A model generated the notes under the pieces. It did no database searches. It saw only the letters and a program-made list of their open reading frames with translations, and had not been told where the DNA came from. A DNA stretch of 28,701 nt from UBA6109 sp964506465. Its GTDB lineage: Bacteria > Desulfobacterota > Syntrophia > Syntrophales > UBA6109. The translations under genes were made by a program, and so were the position numbers. The stretch covers positions 1-28,701 of the forward strand of contig CAZDLM010000041.1 in assembly GCA_964506465.1 (NCBI GenBank), in the 5' to 3' direction. Numbering within the stretch: position 1 is the stretch's first letter; each line of letters begins with the position of its first letter. Of this stretch, positions 5,837 through 14,624 are shown one piece after another.

Positions 5837-8833
5837 ATGGCCGTCAGCACCAATCTCATCAGCGGTTTGACCACCGGCTTCGACTGGTCAGGCATGATCG
5901 AGCAGTTGATCGCTCTCGAGCACGAACGCGTCGATCTCGTCTCCGCAAAAAAGACCGAATATGAGAGCAAGCTGACCGAATGGCAGAGCGTCAACACGAA
6001 ACTGCTCGCCGTCAAGACCTCCGCCGCGGCGTTGTCCGATTCCACGGCCTTCGACGTCTTCCGGACAACCCTCAGCTCCGACACCAGCACGGCCGCCGCC
6101 GATATCCTCTCCGTTTCGACGAACTCCACGGCCGCATCCGGCACATACAGCCTCAAGGTAACCCAATTGGCCCAGTCGGAAAAGATTTCCTCCGCCTCTT
6201 TCGCCGGGACGGACACGGCCCTCTCGATTGCCGGAGACATCCTGATATCCGGGAAAGTGGTGAACATCGCCGCAACCGACACCCTGGCCGACATCAAGGA
6301 CAAGATCAACGCCGTCAATACGGGAAGCAACCCCTCGGACGTGACGGCCAGCATCGTTTCGCATTCTTCGACAGACTACCACCTGGTGTTGACGAGCGAC
6401 GAAACGGGTGCGGAGGGCATCAGCGTCCTGGAGGCATCGTCGGGAAACGTACTCAACAATCTCGGTCTGATCACCTCGGCCACGGCAATCAAGAATACGA
6501 CGAGCGACGGTGCCATGAGCGATGTCTTCGCCGATTCGAATACCGCCGTCGGTTCGCTCCTCGGACTGACCAGCCCTCCCGGAGACGTCTCCGTGACGAT
6601 CGGCGGACAGGCCGTGACCATCAACCTTGCGACGCAGTCGATTACGACGATTGCGGCGAACATCGACGCCCTGGCCGGGATCTCCGCGTCCGTGGTTTCG
6701 GATACCGTCGATGGAGAGACTCGATATCGCATCGACATCAGCGGCACGACTTCCTTCGTTGACGACGACAATGTTCTCCAGAGCCTGGGCATCCTTGAGG
6801 GAACCTACGGCGCCGTCGCCGAAGTCTTGACGGGAGGCACGGCCCATACGACCGACGGAACCACCGCCATCTCGCCCACGACGCAGTGGGATCAGATTTT
6901 TGGAGCGAACGTCCAGGCCGGAACGTCATTCACGATGACGGGCCGCAATCACGACGGCACGGCCGTCTCCGGATCCTTCACGATCTCTTCGACCTCCGCC
7001 CAGGTCGGCGAGCTCCTGACCTACATCGAGGACACCCTGTTTTCGGGAACGGTGACCGCAACGATCGACGCCGCGGGGAAGCTCCAGATTACGGACGATG
7101 TCACCGGCGACAGCCGCCTGGAACTCGACCTCATCACGAACAATCCCGCCGGGGGAAGCCTCGACTTCGGAACCGTATCCACCAGCGACGAAGGCAGGAG
7201 CATGCAGCTCGCGGCGGGCGCCGATGCCGAGATCGAGCTCGACAACGTTGTCCTGACCTCCACCTCCAATACAATCACCGATGCCATCTCGGGAGTATCG
7301 ATCGACCTCAAGGGCGTCAGCGATTCGACGACCGTAACCCTCAAGATCGAGAGGGATACCGATTCCATCCGCACCAAGATCCAAGGACTGGTCACTTCCT
7401 ACAACGCCGTCATGTCCTATATCAGAGCGCAGTTCAGTTACGACGAAGACGCCGCGACAACCGGCGGCGTGCTGTTCGGCGACGGCACGTTGTCCTCCGT
7501 GAAATCGGATCTGATCAGCATCGTGACCCGGAGCGTCACGGGGCTCTCCAGCGACTGCAATCGCCTGTCGCTCATCGGCATCGCCTTCAACGACCAGGCA
7601 CAACTGATGATCGACTCGACGGTCCTGACGGATGCCCTTAAGACGAACTTCGACGAGGTGAAAAAACTCTTCGTCGCGACGGGTTCGGCGTCGAATTCGC
7701 TTCTCCAGTACGTCAGCCACACCTCCGCGACGGAGGGGGGGGCTTACGCCGTCAACATCACGCAGGCGGCGACCCGCACGACGGTGACGGGTTCGACCGC
7801 TCTCGCCGGAGCCCTGTCCGCGCCCGAAACGATCTCGATCACCGATTACAGCTCCGGACGGGAAGCGCAGGTTACCCTGACGGCGGGCATGGACCTCGAC
7901 GATGTCGTCAACGCCGTCAACTCCGAACTGGCCAAGTCCTATACCGAGGTCCTCGAGGGGAGCGTCGAGACCGGTTATGCGGCCTCCACGAGTTTCTCCG
8001 AAATCTCCGGCGCCGACGACGGCGACGTCATCACCTTCTCCGGCAAGAGGCCGAACGGCCTGGGATTCTCCGGCAGCTACACGGTATCGACGGACAATAC
8101 GCTCCAGGACCTGCTGACGGCCATCGAGGATGCCTTCGCAGAAGACGCCACGGCGACTCTGAACGCCGCAGGCAAGCTGGTCGTCACAGATCGGATGACG
8201 GGCGACAGCCTGCTGGAACTTACCATGGACACCTCGTCCGTATCCGGTCTCGATTTCGGAACGATCTCCGCCTCGCAGGAAGGGCGAAACTCCATCACGA
8301 TCACGGCCTCCAAGACGGGCGACAATCACCTGCTCCTCACGCACAACGATTACGGGACCGGACATCCCATCGTCGTGTCCGAAACCGGGGGAACGGAATT
8401 GGGTTTGAACGACGCATCCCAGGTGTACGGCGTCAATGTCGCGGGCACGATCAACGGCGCGACGGCGACCGGAAGCGGCCAATCCCTGACGCTGAATGCC
8501 GAAGGCGACGGCGCCGACGGATTGTCCATTCTCTTTACGGGAACCAGCGCGACCTCCGCGACGTTCAACATGACGCTTGGCATCGCCGATCTTCTGGAGA
8601 GACAGCTTTCGATCATTACGGACAGCGACGACGGGTATGTCGGCTTCAAGCAAACCTCTCTCCAGGATCGCATCGACGCGTTTGAGACCCAGATTTCCCA
8701 GATGGAAGTCCTGCTGGAACGCAAACAGGAGGCCATGATCAACCGTTTTGTCAGGATGGAAACAGCCCTGAGCAAGCTCCAAAACCAGGGAAGCTGGCTG
8801 GCAAGCCAACTGGATGCCTTGACTCGTTCATAA
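5837..8833 (+). CDS. fliD: Flagellar cap protein (hook-associated protein 2), unusually long
   Basis: At 998 residues it is about twice the usual FliD size (roughly 450-700). The N-terminus (GLTTGFDWSGMIEQLIALE, then a coiled coil) and the C-terminal coiled coil (about 925-998, RIDAFETQISQMEVLLERK) are standard cap regions that sit inside the filament tip. The middle carries a flagellin hook IN-like motif (VSVTIGGQAVTINLAT) and duplicated modules: SGTYSLKVTQLAQ (about residue 100) recurs as GGAYAVNITQAA (about 635), and an IEDxxFxxxxTATxxAAGKLxxTD block at about 352-455 recurs at about 720-820. FliD folds flagellin subunits as they leave the export channel. SD AGGAGG at 5824-5829 gives 7-nt spacing. 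It starts an operon with fliS and the FliT-position gene. Confidence 0.95.
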   Translation: MAVSTNLISGLTTGFDWSGMIEQLIALEHERVDLVSAKKTEYESKLTEWQSVNTKLLAVKTSAAALSDSTAFDVFRTTLSSDTSTAAADILSVSTNSTAASGTYSLKVTQLAQSEKISSASFAGTDTALSIAGDILISGKVVNIAATDTLADIKDKINAVNTGSNPSDVTASIVSHSSTDYHLVLTSDETGAEGISVLEASSGNVLNNLGLITSATAIKNTTSDGAMSDVFADSNTAVGSLLGLTSPPGDVSVTIGGQAVTINLATQSITTIAANIDALAGISASVVSDTVDGETRYRIDISGTTSFVDDDNVLQSLGILEGTYGAVAEVLTGGTAHTTDGTTAISPTTQWDQIFGANVQAGTSFTMTGRNHDGTAVSGSFTISSTSAQVGELLTYIEDTLFSGTVTATIDAAGKLQITDDVTGDSRLELDLITNNPAGGSLDFGTVSTSDEGRSMQLAAGADAEIELDNVVLTSTSNTITDAISGVSIDLKGVSDSTTVTLKIERDTDSIRTKIQGLVTSYNAVMSYIRAQFSYDEDAATTGGVLFGDGTLSSVKSDLISIVTRSVTGLSSDCNRLSLIGIAFNDQAQLMIDSTVLTDALKTNFDEVKKLFVATGSASNSLLQYVSHTSATEGGAYAVNITQAATRTTVTGSTALAGALSAPETISITDYSSGREAQVTLTAGMDLDDVVNAVNSELAKSYTEVLEGSVETGYAASTSFSEISGADDGDVITFSGKRPNGLGFSGSYTVSTDNTLQDLLTAIEDAFAEDATATLNAAGKLVVTDRMTGDSLLELTMDTSSVSGLDFGTISASQEGRNSITITASKTGDNHLLLTHNDYGTGHPIVVSETGGTELGLNDASQVYGVNVAGTINGATATGSGQSLTLNAEGDGADGLSILFTGTSATSATFNMTLGIADLLERQLSIITDSDDGYVGFKQTSLQDRIDAFETQISQMEVLLERKQEAMINRFVRMETALSKLQNQGSWLASQLDALTRS

Positions 8834-8891
8834 CAGCCGACCGGGGGGAAACTTCGGTCCAGTTCATATTTCGACAAAGGAGAACATCTCA

Positions 8892-9338
8892 ATGTTTGGA
8901 AGCGGCGCAAAGAACTACAGGCGTGTGGAAGTGGAGACGGCGGATCCCAAGCGGCTGGTCATCCTCTGCTACGAGAGCGTCCTCGGCAATCTCAGGCTCG
9001 CGCGATCTTCCTACGAATCGGGTGAATTCGAAGTGAAGGCCAACGCGCTTCAGAAAGCCCTCGACGTGATCTGCGAGCTGCGCAACGCCCTGGATTTCGA
9101 AAGAGGCGGCGAGATCGCGCGGAACCTCGATGCACTCTACGGATATATGAACCGCCGGCTGCTGGAAGCGGATCTCAGCAAGGATCTTCGCGGCATCGAC
9201 GAAGTGATCGGCATGCTCGAGGACCTGGAATCCGCCTGGAAGGAGATCTTCTACGGTCGCGCGGAAACCGCGACGGAAGAAGCGGGTGCCGACCCGGCCC
9301 GCATGCCTTACCCGGCTCAGGCCGCCATGAGCGCCTGA
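8892..9338 (+). CDS. fliS: Flagellar export chaperone FliS
   Basis: A 148-residue, mostly helical protein, near the usual FliS length (~125-140). Recognised from the N-terminal YRRVEVETADPKRLVILCYES segment, the RSSYESGEFEVKANALQKA helix, and the NLDALYGYMNRRLLEA segment. FliS binds the C-terminal tail of flagellin in the cytoplasm, stops it polymerising early and delivers it to FlhA; it also binds FliW as a competitor in species with the FliW switch. The last ~30 residues are a loose Ala/Glu-rich tail. SD AAAGGAG at 8876-8882, 9 nt before ATG. It lies 58 nt after fliD with no promoter that I can see between, so it is probably co-transcribed. Confidence 0.93.
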   Translation: MFGSGAKNYRRVEVETADPKRLVILCYESVLGNLRLARSSYESGEFEVKANALQKALDVICELRNALDFERGGEIARNLDALYGYMNRRLLEADLSKDLRGIDEVIGMLEDLESAWKEIFYGRAETATEEAGADPARMPYPAQAAMSA

Positions 9339-9355
9339 GCCTTCCCGGAGGAGCG

Positions 9356-9805
9356 ATGGAAACCGATCAGACGATGCCCGTCCATGCGAGTCCCGCCGAG
9401 CAGAAAACCGCCGTCTTCCGGAAGGTGCTGGAGCTTACGGAGCGCATCGAAGCATGCCTGCAGGGTGAAGCCGATGACGTAACGGCCCTCCTGAATGAAC
9501 GGCAACTGTGGATGGACAGGATCGACGGGATCGCCGGATTCCGCGCCGTCGAGCCTCACGGAAAAGCGCCGAAGACCGCAAAAGAGGATCCCGCGGGATC
9601 GGCAAGGGACGCCGCCGACCGGCGCAGGATCAAGGCGCTGATCCGGGCCTGCATCGACAAGAACGTCCGATGTGAGCATGTCCTTCAATCGGCCTGCGGA
9701 AAAGCACGCGAGGCCCTTGCCGCAGGATGTCCTGCCAGGCCCTCCTTCAGCGGCTATCGTGATGCTCGAAACGCCGTGCCGCGTTTTGTCGACGTTCGCT
9801 CCTGA
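9356..9805 (+). CDS. FliT-position hypothetical protein
   Basis: A 149-residue charged protein. The N-terminal part is predicted helical (residues ~14-60, with VFRKVLELTERIEACLQG and LLNERQLWMDRIDGI), much like FliT or FlgN-type chaperones that count a pair of long helices; a low-complexity Lys/Ala/Asp stretch at ~66-85 breaks it from a second helix. Position directly after fliS (17 nt gap, with GGAGG in the gap about 5 nt before ATG) is where fliT is found in many genomes. I infer a secretion chaperone for FliD or another late substrate, but sequence similarity alone would not prove FliT. The real end of the fliD operon is probably here. Confidence 0.5.
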   Translation: METDQTMPVHASPAEQKTAVFRKVLELTERIEACLQGEADDVTALLNERQLWMDRIDGIAGFRAVEPHGKAPKTAKEDPAGSARDAADRRRIKALIRACIDKNVRCEHVLQSACGKAREALAAGCPARPSFSGYRDARNAVPRFVDVRS

Positions 9806-9833
9806 AGCCGGGTTTTCCGTTGATCCTGCGGCC

Positions 9834-9861
9834 TAAAGTTTCCTGCAGGAAGAGCCGATTA
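9834..9861 (+). promoter_or_regulatory. Sigma-28 (FliA) promoter of flaG
   Basis: TAAAGTTT at 9834-9841 matches the -35 consensus fully; after a 12-nt spacer comes GCCGATTA at 9854-9861. It is 57 nt upstream of the flaG start and just after the FliT-position gene, making flaG a separate late transcript. Confidence 0.82.
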
Positions 9862-9918
9862 TAAAAGTGACGGAAAGGAAAAGTCCTCCTGAGTCATTAA
9901 GAAGGAGGGGGTCCAACG

Positions 9919-10287
9919 ATGAATGTCAGCAGTGCAACAGCAAGTCCCGCAAGCGCCGCCACATTTTCCCCGCCGGCACAGGAATCGCTTGCTCATGAGC
10001 CCGCAACGCCGGCGCGGGAGACAAGGGTCGCCGCGCCTCCTGCGGCGCCGGCCGAGCCGGACAACGCGCAAATCCGGCAGATGATCGAAGAAATTCGGAG
10101 TCAGTTCAACACCATGAACCTGAGCCTGAATTTTTCGACCTACGGCAAGCACAATGAAGAGGTCGCGATTCAGGTGGTTGATGAGGAAACAGGCAGGGTT
10201 ATCCGTGAAATCCCACCGAAAGAGCTTCAGAAACTGTCGACGAAGTTCGACGAATTGATCGGACTTCTCTTCAACGCATCCGCCTGA
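9919..10287 (+). CDS. flaG: FlaG family protein
   Basis: A 122-residue protein with a loose Ala/Pro-rich N-terminal half (1-~50) and a conserved FlaG C-terminal domain: LNFSTYGKHNEEVAIQVVDE then GRVIREIPPKELQKL. FlaG proteins affect filament length and motility in several bacteria; their exact molecular role is still unsettled. SD AAGGAGG at 9902-9908 lies 10 nt before ATG. It has its own FliA promoter and ends convergent with fliW, leaving a 203-nt gap. That gap holds only a small hairpin and no gene I can recognise. Confidence 0.9.
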   Translation: MNVSSATASPASAATFSPPAQESLAHEPATPARETRVAAPPAAPAEPDNAQIRQMIEEIRSQFNTMNLSLNFSTYGKHNEEVAIQVVDEETGRVIREIPPKELQKLSTKFDELIGLLFNASA

Positions 10288-10392
10288 GAAATAGTTTCCA
10301 GGATATCACGCCTCGCGATCTTCTCCTCTCGTCATCCTCATATATTCAGAGGCTCCGGAAGCTGTCTTCTTCCATGATATCGACACCTGCCA

Positions 10393-10411
10393 CCGGTTGC
10401 ATCCCAACCGG
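10393..10411. other. Small hairpin between convergent flaG and fliW
   Basis: CCGGTTG at 10393-10399 pairs perfectly with CAACCGG at 10405-10411 around a 5-nt loop. No T-run follows on either strand, so it is not a canonical intrinsic terminator. The rest of the 10288-10490 gap shows no gene, and is AT-rich near 10430-10480. Confidence 0.3.
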
Positions 10412-10490
10412 GCGCACAGATATGCATTCACGAACTATTATTTGATTGTCAATAGATAGGATGATAAGTTAAAGCAAAACTTAGCGGAAG

Positions 10491-11006
10491 CTACTTCCCT
10501 GTGGCTGCAGATTCGGGACTTCCCTCGCACCGCTGGAAACTCTGAGGGGCTCTTGCACCGGCGTGGGACGGCCGGTCTGCGGGCCGGTCCGCCAGAGGAT
10601 ATTGAACCGGATAGACATCATCTTCCAAGACAATCTGCTTGGCGATCCGCCGGGTCGCATGGACGATCACCGGCGCACGGAGATTCGCCGTTGCCGCAAA
10701 GGGTTCCTTGCGGATGGTCACGATCGCAAGAACGAGCACATCCGTCGGGTGGCCGATTTCCAGGAGCCTGACATCTTCATCGCCGAGAGTGGGTGCGTAA
10801 TCGGCTTTCACCATGAATGGATCGACCACGACAAAGGCGACGGCCCCGTCTTCAACCGATTGCAGCCATAGGAACGGGCTCTGTTTATTGTGCTCGATCA
10901 GAGCGAATTTTCTCAGACGTTCGAATCCGAGAATCGGCCCCTTCATTTCGATAACCTTGGAGAAATCCACTTCGATCGCCCCGAAACGGCTTGTCGTGAT
11001 CTTCAC
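10491..11006 (-). CDS. fliW: Flagellar assembly factor FliW
   Basis: A 171-residue protein. Recognised from TTSRFGAIEVDFSKVIEM near the start, the hallmark GPILGFERLRKFALIEH, then PFLWLQSVEDGAVAFVVVDP and LVLAIVTIRKEPFAATANLRAPV. In the known circuit FliW binds CsrA non-competitively and frees flagellin mRNA; when unsecreted flagellin builds up it titrates FliW, so CsrA again represses translation. The last ~35 residues (Arg/Pro/Ala/Ser) extend past the normal domain and look disordered. The start is GTG overlapping the csrA stop by 4 nt (GTGA), showing tight coupling with csrA. Confidence 0.95.
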   Translation of the reverse strand: MKITTSRFGAIEVDFSKVIEMKGPILGFERLRKFALIEHNKQSPFLWLQSVEDGAVAFVVVDPFMVKADYAPTLGDEDVRLLEIGHPTDVLVLAIVTIRKEPFAATANLRAPVIVHATRRIAKQIVLEDDVYPVQYPLADRPADRPSHAGARAPQSFQRCEGSPESAATGK

Positions 11007-11269
11007 CGCCCCACCTCCCCCACATCCTTCTTCCCGCCGACGATCCGGTGCAGTTGATCCATCATGTCCGGCAGTTCACCCCGGTTCAGCAACGCCGCGT
11101 TCCGGTTCTGGTTCTGGATAACCCGATAGACCTCTTCGCGGTGCACGGTCACGGACCCGGGAGCCTCAACGCCTATCTTGACCTGCCTTCCCTTTACCTC
11201 CAAAAACGATATCCTGATGTCGTCTCCGATCTGAATCGATTCCCCCAACTTCCTTGTCAGGATCAGCAT
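11003..11269 (-). CDS. csrA: Carbon storage / translational regulator CsrA
   Basis: An 88-residue protein. The first ~60 residues are a standard CsrA fold: MLILTRKLGESIQIGDDI, IGVEAPGSVTVHREEVY, with the conserved RNA-contacting LTRK strand and the EAP..VxVHREE segment. CsrA dimers bind GGA loops in mRNA leaders, usually blocking the SD. A C-terminal tail of ~25 residues (NRGELPDMMDQLHRIVGG) goes past the enteric length; extended C-termini are typical of FliW-dependent CsrA, where the extra helix helps bind FliW. It sits 52 nt after flgL and overlaps fliW, so all are expressed late. Its likely target here is the fliC leader at 4079-4140. Confidence 0.96.
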   Translation of the reverse strand: MLILTRKLGESIQIGDDIRISFLEVKGRQVKIGVEAPGSVTVHREEVYRVIQNQNRNAALLNRGELPDMMDQLHRIVGGKKDVGEVGR

Positions 11270-11321
11270 ACTCTTCCCCGCTTATTCTGCGCCGGACCGG
11301 TCATCGCCGTCCCCGGCAGCG

Positions 11322-12521
11322 CTATTTCAAGAACTGAATGATCGAATTGTTTCCGATTTGCGCCGCCATCGAGTAACAGGCCTCGAGGGCGATCTCATGG
11401 GAATTGTATTCGATCAACAACTGGGAAACGTCCGTATCCTCCGCATTGGACATCAGTCCCGTCAATTGCAGGTCCAGAGCGGAATAGCTGTTCCGGGCCG
11501 CCTCCAGGACGTCCACCCGGCTCCCGCATCGGGAAACGCCCCGGACGATCTGGTCGTAGCCGGTCTGCAGAAGATTGATCTGATTGGAAATCCCCGTTGC
11601 ATTATTCGTCTCGAGGGCCGTTTTCAGATTGTTAAGGACGGTGAAGATGTCGACGTTGCCACCGTCCTTATCCGTGAATAGGCTCTCGCCCGTTATTCCA
11701 TACCGGAAGGTGTTCCCCTTCCCGATTTCAACGGCAGGTTCCTCGCCATTGCCCCGGTAATAGCCGGCCGTGAGGGCCTGCACCGTGAACAGATCTCCGC
11801 TCGTCAATTGCTCCGTTCCCGTTTCTTCGAAGCGGATGTTGACGCCGTCGCCGATGGCGACGTCGCCGACCAGGCCCGCATTGACCGCCCCCCATGTCTT
11901 CCCTCCGTCGCTCGAAATCTGATAGGTCGCCGCGGCCAGCGCACCCCCGGCTACGATGCGGACGGCGTACGTCTTGTTCGAGTTTGCCGTGTACGTACCT
12001 GATGTAACGGCGTCGCCGTCGAATACGTTGCTGCCCGAAGGGTCGGCCGCGCCGATGGAAGCGCTGCCCGCGACGGAAGAGAAAGGGTCGGCATTCGTGC
12101 GAGAACCGGCAAACAGGTAGCGGTCGCCGAATTTCGAATTGGCGATCGAGCGGAGTTCATCGATGATGGAGGAAATCGAAGCCGCCGCGCTCTTGCGCGA
12201 AGCCTCCGAAGCCGTTGCACTCGACTGGGACAGGCTGAGTTCCTTTGCCTCCAGCAGCAGGTCCGCCGCCGATGAGAGCCTGGATTCCGTCACGGAAAGC
12301 CAGGATTCGGCATTGTTGATGCTCCTTCCGTATTTCTCCAGCGAGGCCAGCATCGTCCTCAAATCCATGACGGTGCTCGTCCCGAGCGGGTCGTCGGAAG
12401 GACGGTTGATCCTTTTCTGCGAGGCCATCTGTTCCATGAGCTGTCCGTTCCTGTTCTGCACCTTGAACAGGTTGTCGGTCATGAGGGAGTACTTCATCTG
12501 TTCCGTGACCCGTGAAATCAT
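11322..12521 (-). CDS. flgL: Hook-filament junction protein FlgL (HAP3)
   Basis: A 399-residue protein. The N-terminal flagellin-like coil is clear (YSLMTDNLFKVQNRNGQL, QMASQKRINRPSDDPLGTST), and the C-terminal coil ends QIGNNSIIQFLK. The centre (about 150-260) is a beta-rich variable region with DGDAVTSGTYTANSN and a NIRFEETGTEQLTSGDLF motif typical of FlgL. FlgL is the junction between FlgK and the filament, exported by the flagellar type III system with FlgN. SD GAGAGGAG lies about 7 nt before ATG. It follows flgK by 39 nt, in the usual order. Confidence 0.95.
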   Translation of the reverse strand: MISRVTEQMKYSLMTDNLFKVQNRNGQLMEQMASQKRINRPSDDPLGTSTVMDLRTMLASLEKYGRSINNAESWLSVTESRLSSAADLLLEAKELSLSQSSATASEASRKSAAASISSIIDELRSIANSKFGDRYLFAGSRTNADPFSSVAGSASIGAADPSGSNVFDGDAVTSGTYTANSNKTYAVRIVAGGALAAATYQISSDGGKTWGAVNAGLVGDVAIGDGVNIRFEETGTEQLTSGDLFTVQALTAGYYRGNGEEPAVEIGKGNTFRYGITGESLFTDKDGGNVDIFTVLNNLKTALETNNATGISNQINLLQTGYDQIVRGVSRCGSRVDVLEAARNSYSALDLQLTGLMSNAEDTDVSQLLIEYNSHEIALEACYSMAAQIGNNSIIQFLK

Positions 12522-12560
12522 TGCCCCGCTCCTCTCTGCAGCTTCCGCCTCATCGCCGGC

Positions 12561-13946
12561 CTACTCCCCCAGCGCCATCAGCGTATCGAGCATCTCGTTG
12601 ACTACGCCGCACAACTTGCCCGCGGCGTTGTACCCGGCCTGATACTTGATGAGGCTGAGCATCTCTTCATCCAGGGAAACGCCGGAAACGGATTCCCGCT
12701 GACTCACGAGCTGCGAGGAAATCGCCTGCTGGCGTTCCGCTGCGTTGGCCGCCCCCGCGGCATCCTGGCCTATCGTCGCGAGGAACGACGAATAGTAGCT
12801 CGATATCGTAACACGCCCGCCGCTCATCAGGAGACTGTCCTGAAGCGTGGCGATGCTCCTGGCTTTATCGCCGTCGCCGTTGACGGTCGCCGATGCCGCA
12901 ATCTTTGCGGAATCAGCCTCGATGGCCGGATTCAGGACCATGCCTTTCGCCGTGGCCGCCGGGAGAAAAAAAGTGGCGCCGGCGTCGCCGTTGACGTCGT
13001 ATCCGCTCTGGTGCGCGCTGTTGACCGCCGAGATCAGGGCGGACGCGACCGCGTCGAGCTCCTTCATGTATTCCGGAATCTTGACATCCCGGATTTCGAG
13101 AAACCCCCCGATTTTTCCCCCGCGGATGGCGCTGTTGAGAGAGACGTCCGTCTCGTTGACGGCTACGACGTCGTAGAGGTTGCTGTTGCTCGGATTGTCC
13201 TTCACCATGAGCGGGAAGGTCGTGGCGCCCTGAACGAGCGCCGTTCCGTTCGACAGGAATACGTTGAGGCCGCCGTCGGCCTCCTCGAAGTACTGGATAT
13301 CCACCAGAGTGCCGATGCTCTTCAAGAGTTCCGTTCGCTGGTCCTTGAGGTTGTCCGCGGACATCCCGCCGGTCTCGCTCTGCACGATCTGCTGGTTCAG
13401 GACTGCCATATCCGTAAGATACGCATTCAATTGGGAGACCTGATCGGCGACCCCCTCATTGGCGTCGCTCTGCAACGACTCTAGTGAACTCGAGTACTGG
13501 CGGAACGCGGAAGCCAGGCTGCCGGCAACGGAAGCGAGAACGTCCCGTTCTCCCTTGTCGGAAGGATTTGCAGACAGATCCGACCATGCGCCCCAGAACT
13601 GGTTCATCAAATCGCTCAGGCCGTCGACGGAACTCTCGTTGAAGACCTCTTCGACCCGGCCCAGGAGGTCCGAACAGGTGTCGTTGTAGCCCACTTCCTG
13701 CTGCTGCTGGACGAGTTGTTCCTCCAGATACCGGTCGTAGATCCGCTCGACATTCGTGATCCTGACGCCTACCTGAAGCGAGTCGACCCCTGCGCCGGCC
13801 TGCCGCACGGCGCCGAATACGGGCCGCAGGCGGGAATAGCCGGCCGTATTGACGTTGGCGATGTTGGAGCTCGTGACGTTGATGGCGGTGAGATTGCTGA
13901 GCAACGTCTCTTTCGCCGTGTTGAAGACCCTGCTGATGTCCGACAT
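12561..13946 (-). CDS. flgK: Hook-filament junction protein FlgK (HAP1)
   Basis: A 461-residue protein starting MSDISRVFNTAKETLLSNLT. An in-frame codon 45 nt further upstream is possible, but the standard FlgK start at 13946 has GTAAGGAA just before it. The rod/hook motif TSSNIANVNTAGYSRLRP is at about residues 25-45, and the C-terminal ANAAERQQAISSQLVSQRES and LDEEMLSLIKYQAGYNAAGK coil is typical. It caps the hook and is the first junction protein. It follows flgN by 4 nt with the SD placed inside the flgN end. The central D2/D3 part is shorter than in enteric FlgK (~550 residues). Confidence 0.95.
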   Translation of the reverse strand: MSDISRVFNTAKETLLSNLTAINVTSSNIANVNTAGYSRLRPVFGAVRQAGAGVDSLQVGVRITNVERIYDRYLEEQLVQQQQEVGYNDTCSDLLGRVEEVFNESSVDGLSDLMNQFWGAWSDLSANPSDKGERDVLASVAGSLASAFRQYSSSLESLQSDANEGVADQVSQLNAYLTDMAVLNQQIVQSETGGMSADNLKDQRTELLKSIGTLVDIQYFEEADGGLNVFLSNGTALVQGATTFPLMVKDNPSNSNLYDVVAVNETDVSLNSAIRGGKIGGFLEIRDVKIPEYMKELDAVASALISAVNSAHQSGYDVNGDAGATFFLPAATAKGMVLNPAIEADSAKIAASATVNGDGDKARSIATLQDSLLMSGGRVTISSYYSSFLATIGQDAAGAANAAERQQAISSQLVSQRESVSGVSLDEEMLSLIKYQAGYNAAGKLCGVVNEMLDTLMALGE

Positions 13947-13950
13947 TTCC

Positions 13951-14505
13951 TTACCCTTTCGTCTGAACGATCCGGCCGTTGCATCCCGCACGCATCAGGC
14001 GCCCGCTGTTCTGATAGACGGGGTTTCCCGTCGTCAATTCTTGAATGAAATTGATGGCATTCCTGAGAAGCGAAACGGACACGTCCAGGAGATCCTGATT
14101 GCCCCGGTTCAGCTCATAGATCTCTCGGAGCAGCGATTTCAGGTCCTGCCGGCAGGACTGGAAATCCTCGCGGACTTCGCCTTCGAGGGCACCGGAAAGG
14201 GAGGTTATGTTGACTTCGTTTTCGGGAATCCCCATCGCCCTGCCGATCTTCCTGATATACCCCGCGCGGACCTCTTCCAGCATCTTCAGCTTCCAGATCA
14301 CCGTCTCTTTCTTCGCGTTGAGATCGCGCAGCGTATCGAGAGATGAGGGCCGCTTGATCGTCTCCCTCTCGCTCACGATGATCGCCCGAAGGTCCCGCCA
14401 TATCTCCGTTTCTCTTGCCAGCGCCATCAGCAGGGCCCGGCAGAGTTCATCGGGGTCTCGGGTGGTTAACAGATCCTGTTTCAAACGGAATTCTTCCTGT
14501 GTCAT
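13951..14505 (-). CDS. flgN: FlgN family export chaperone
   Basis: A 184-residue all-helical protein using the start MTQEEFRLKQDLL at 14505, with GGAAAGAG just upstream; an upstream in-frame start at 14583 would add 26 non-helical residues and is less likely. Features are several long amphipathic helices and the FlgN-like segment LNAKKETVIWKLKMLEEVR with a following RKIGRAMGIPENE. FlgN binds the C-termini of FlgK and FlgL and brings them to the export gate. The gene lies directly upstream of flgK and after flgM, the standard flgMNKL order, which supports the call more than sequence alone. Confidence 0.87.
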   Translation of the reverse strand: MTQEEFRLKQDLLTTRDPDELCRALLMALARETEIWRDLRAIIVSERETIKRPSSLDTLRDLNAKKETVIWKLKMLEEVRAGYIRKIGRAMGIPENEVNITSLSGALEGEVREDFQSCRQDLKSLLREIYELNRGNQDLLDVSVSLLRNAINFIQELTTGNPVYQNSGRLMRAGCNGRIVQTKG

Positions 14506-14624
14506 GGCTCTTTCCTTGAAAGCTTCGGAAACGACGCCCGGAGATCCAAAAACCTGCGGTGCGCTCTCGCGGGAAGCCGACAATGGTGGCCCGGCACGGG
14601 AAAAGATGAGGAAGGATGGGGAAA

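Noticed and set aside
6926..8809. Long open frame antisense to fliD (about 627 codons)
   Set aside because: It runs opposite to a clear fliD frame in GC-rich DNA, has an Arg/Gly/Asp-biased composition typical of a shadow frame, and shows no SD or family motif.
10393..10411. Hairpin as an intrinsic terminator for flaG or fliW
   Set aside because: Stem is only 7 bp and no T-run follows on either strand; kept only as a low-confidence structure.
10430..10460. TTGACA on the minus strand in the flaG-fliW gap as a sigma-70 promoter
   Set aside because: No credible -10 box at proper spacing, and it would only direct transcription antisense into the flaG end.
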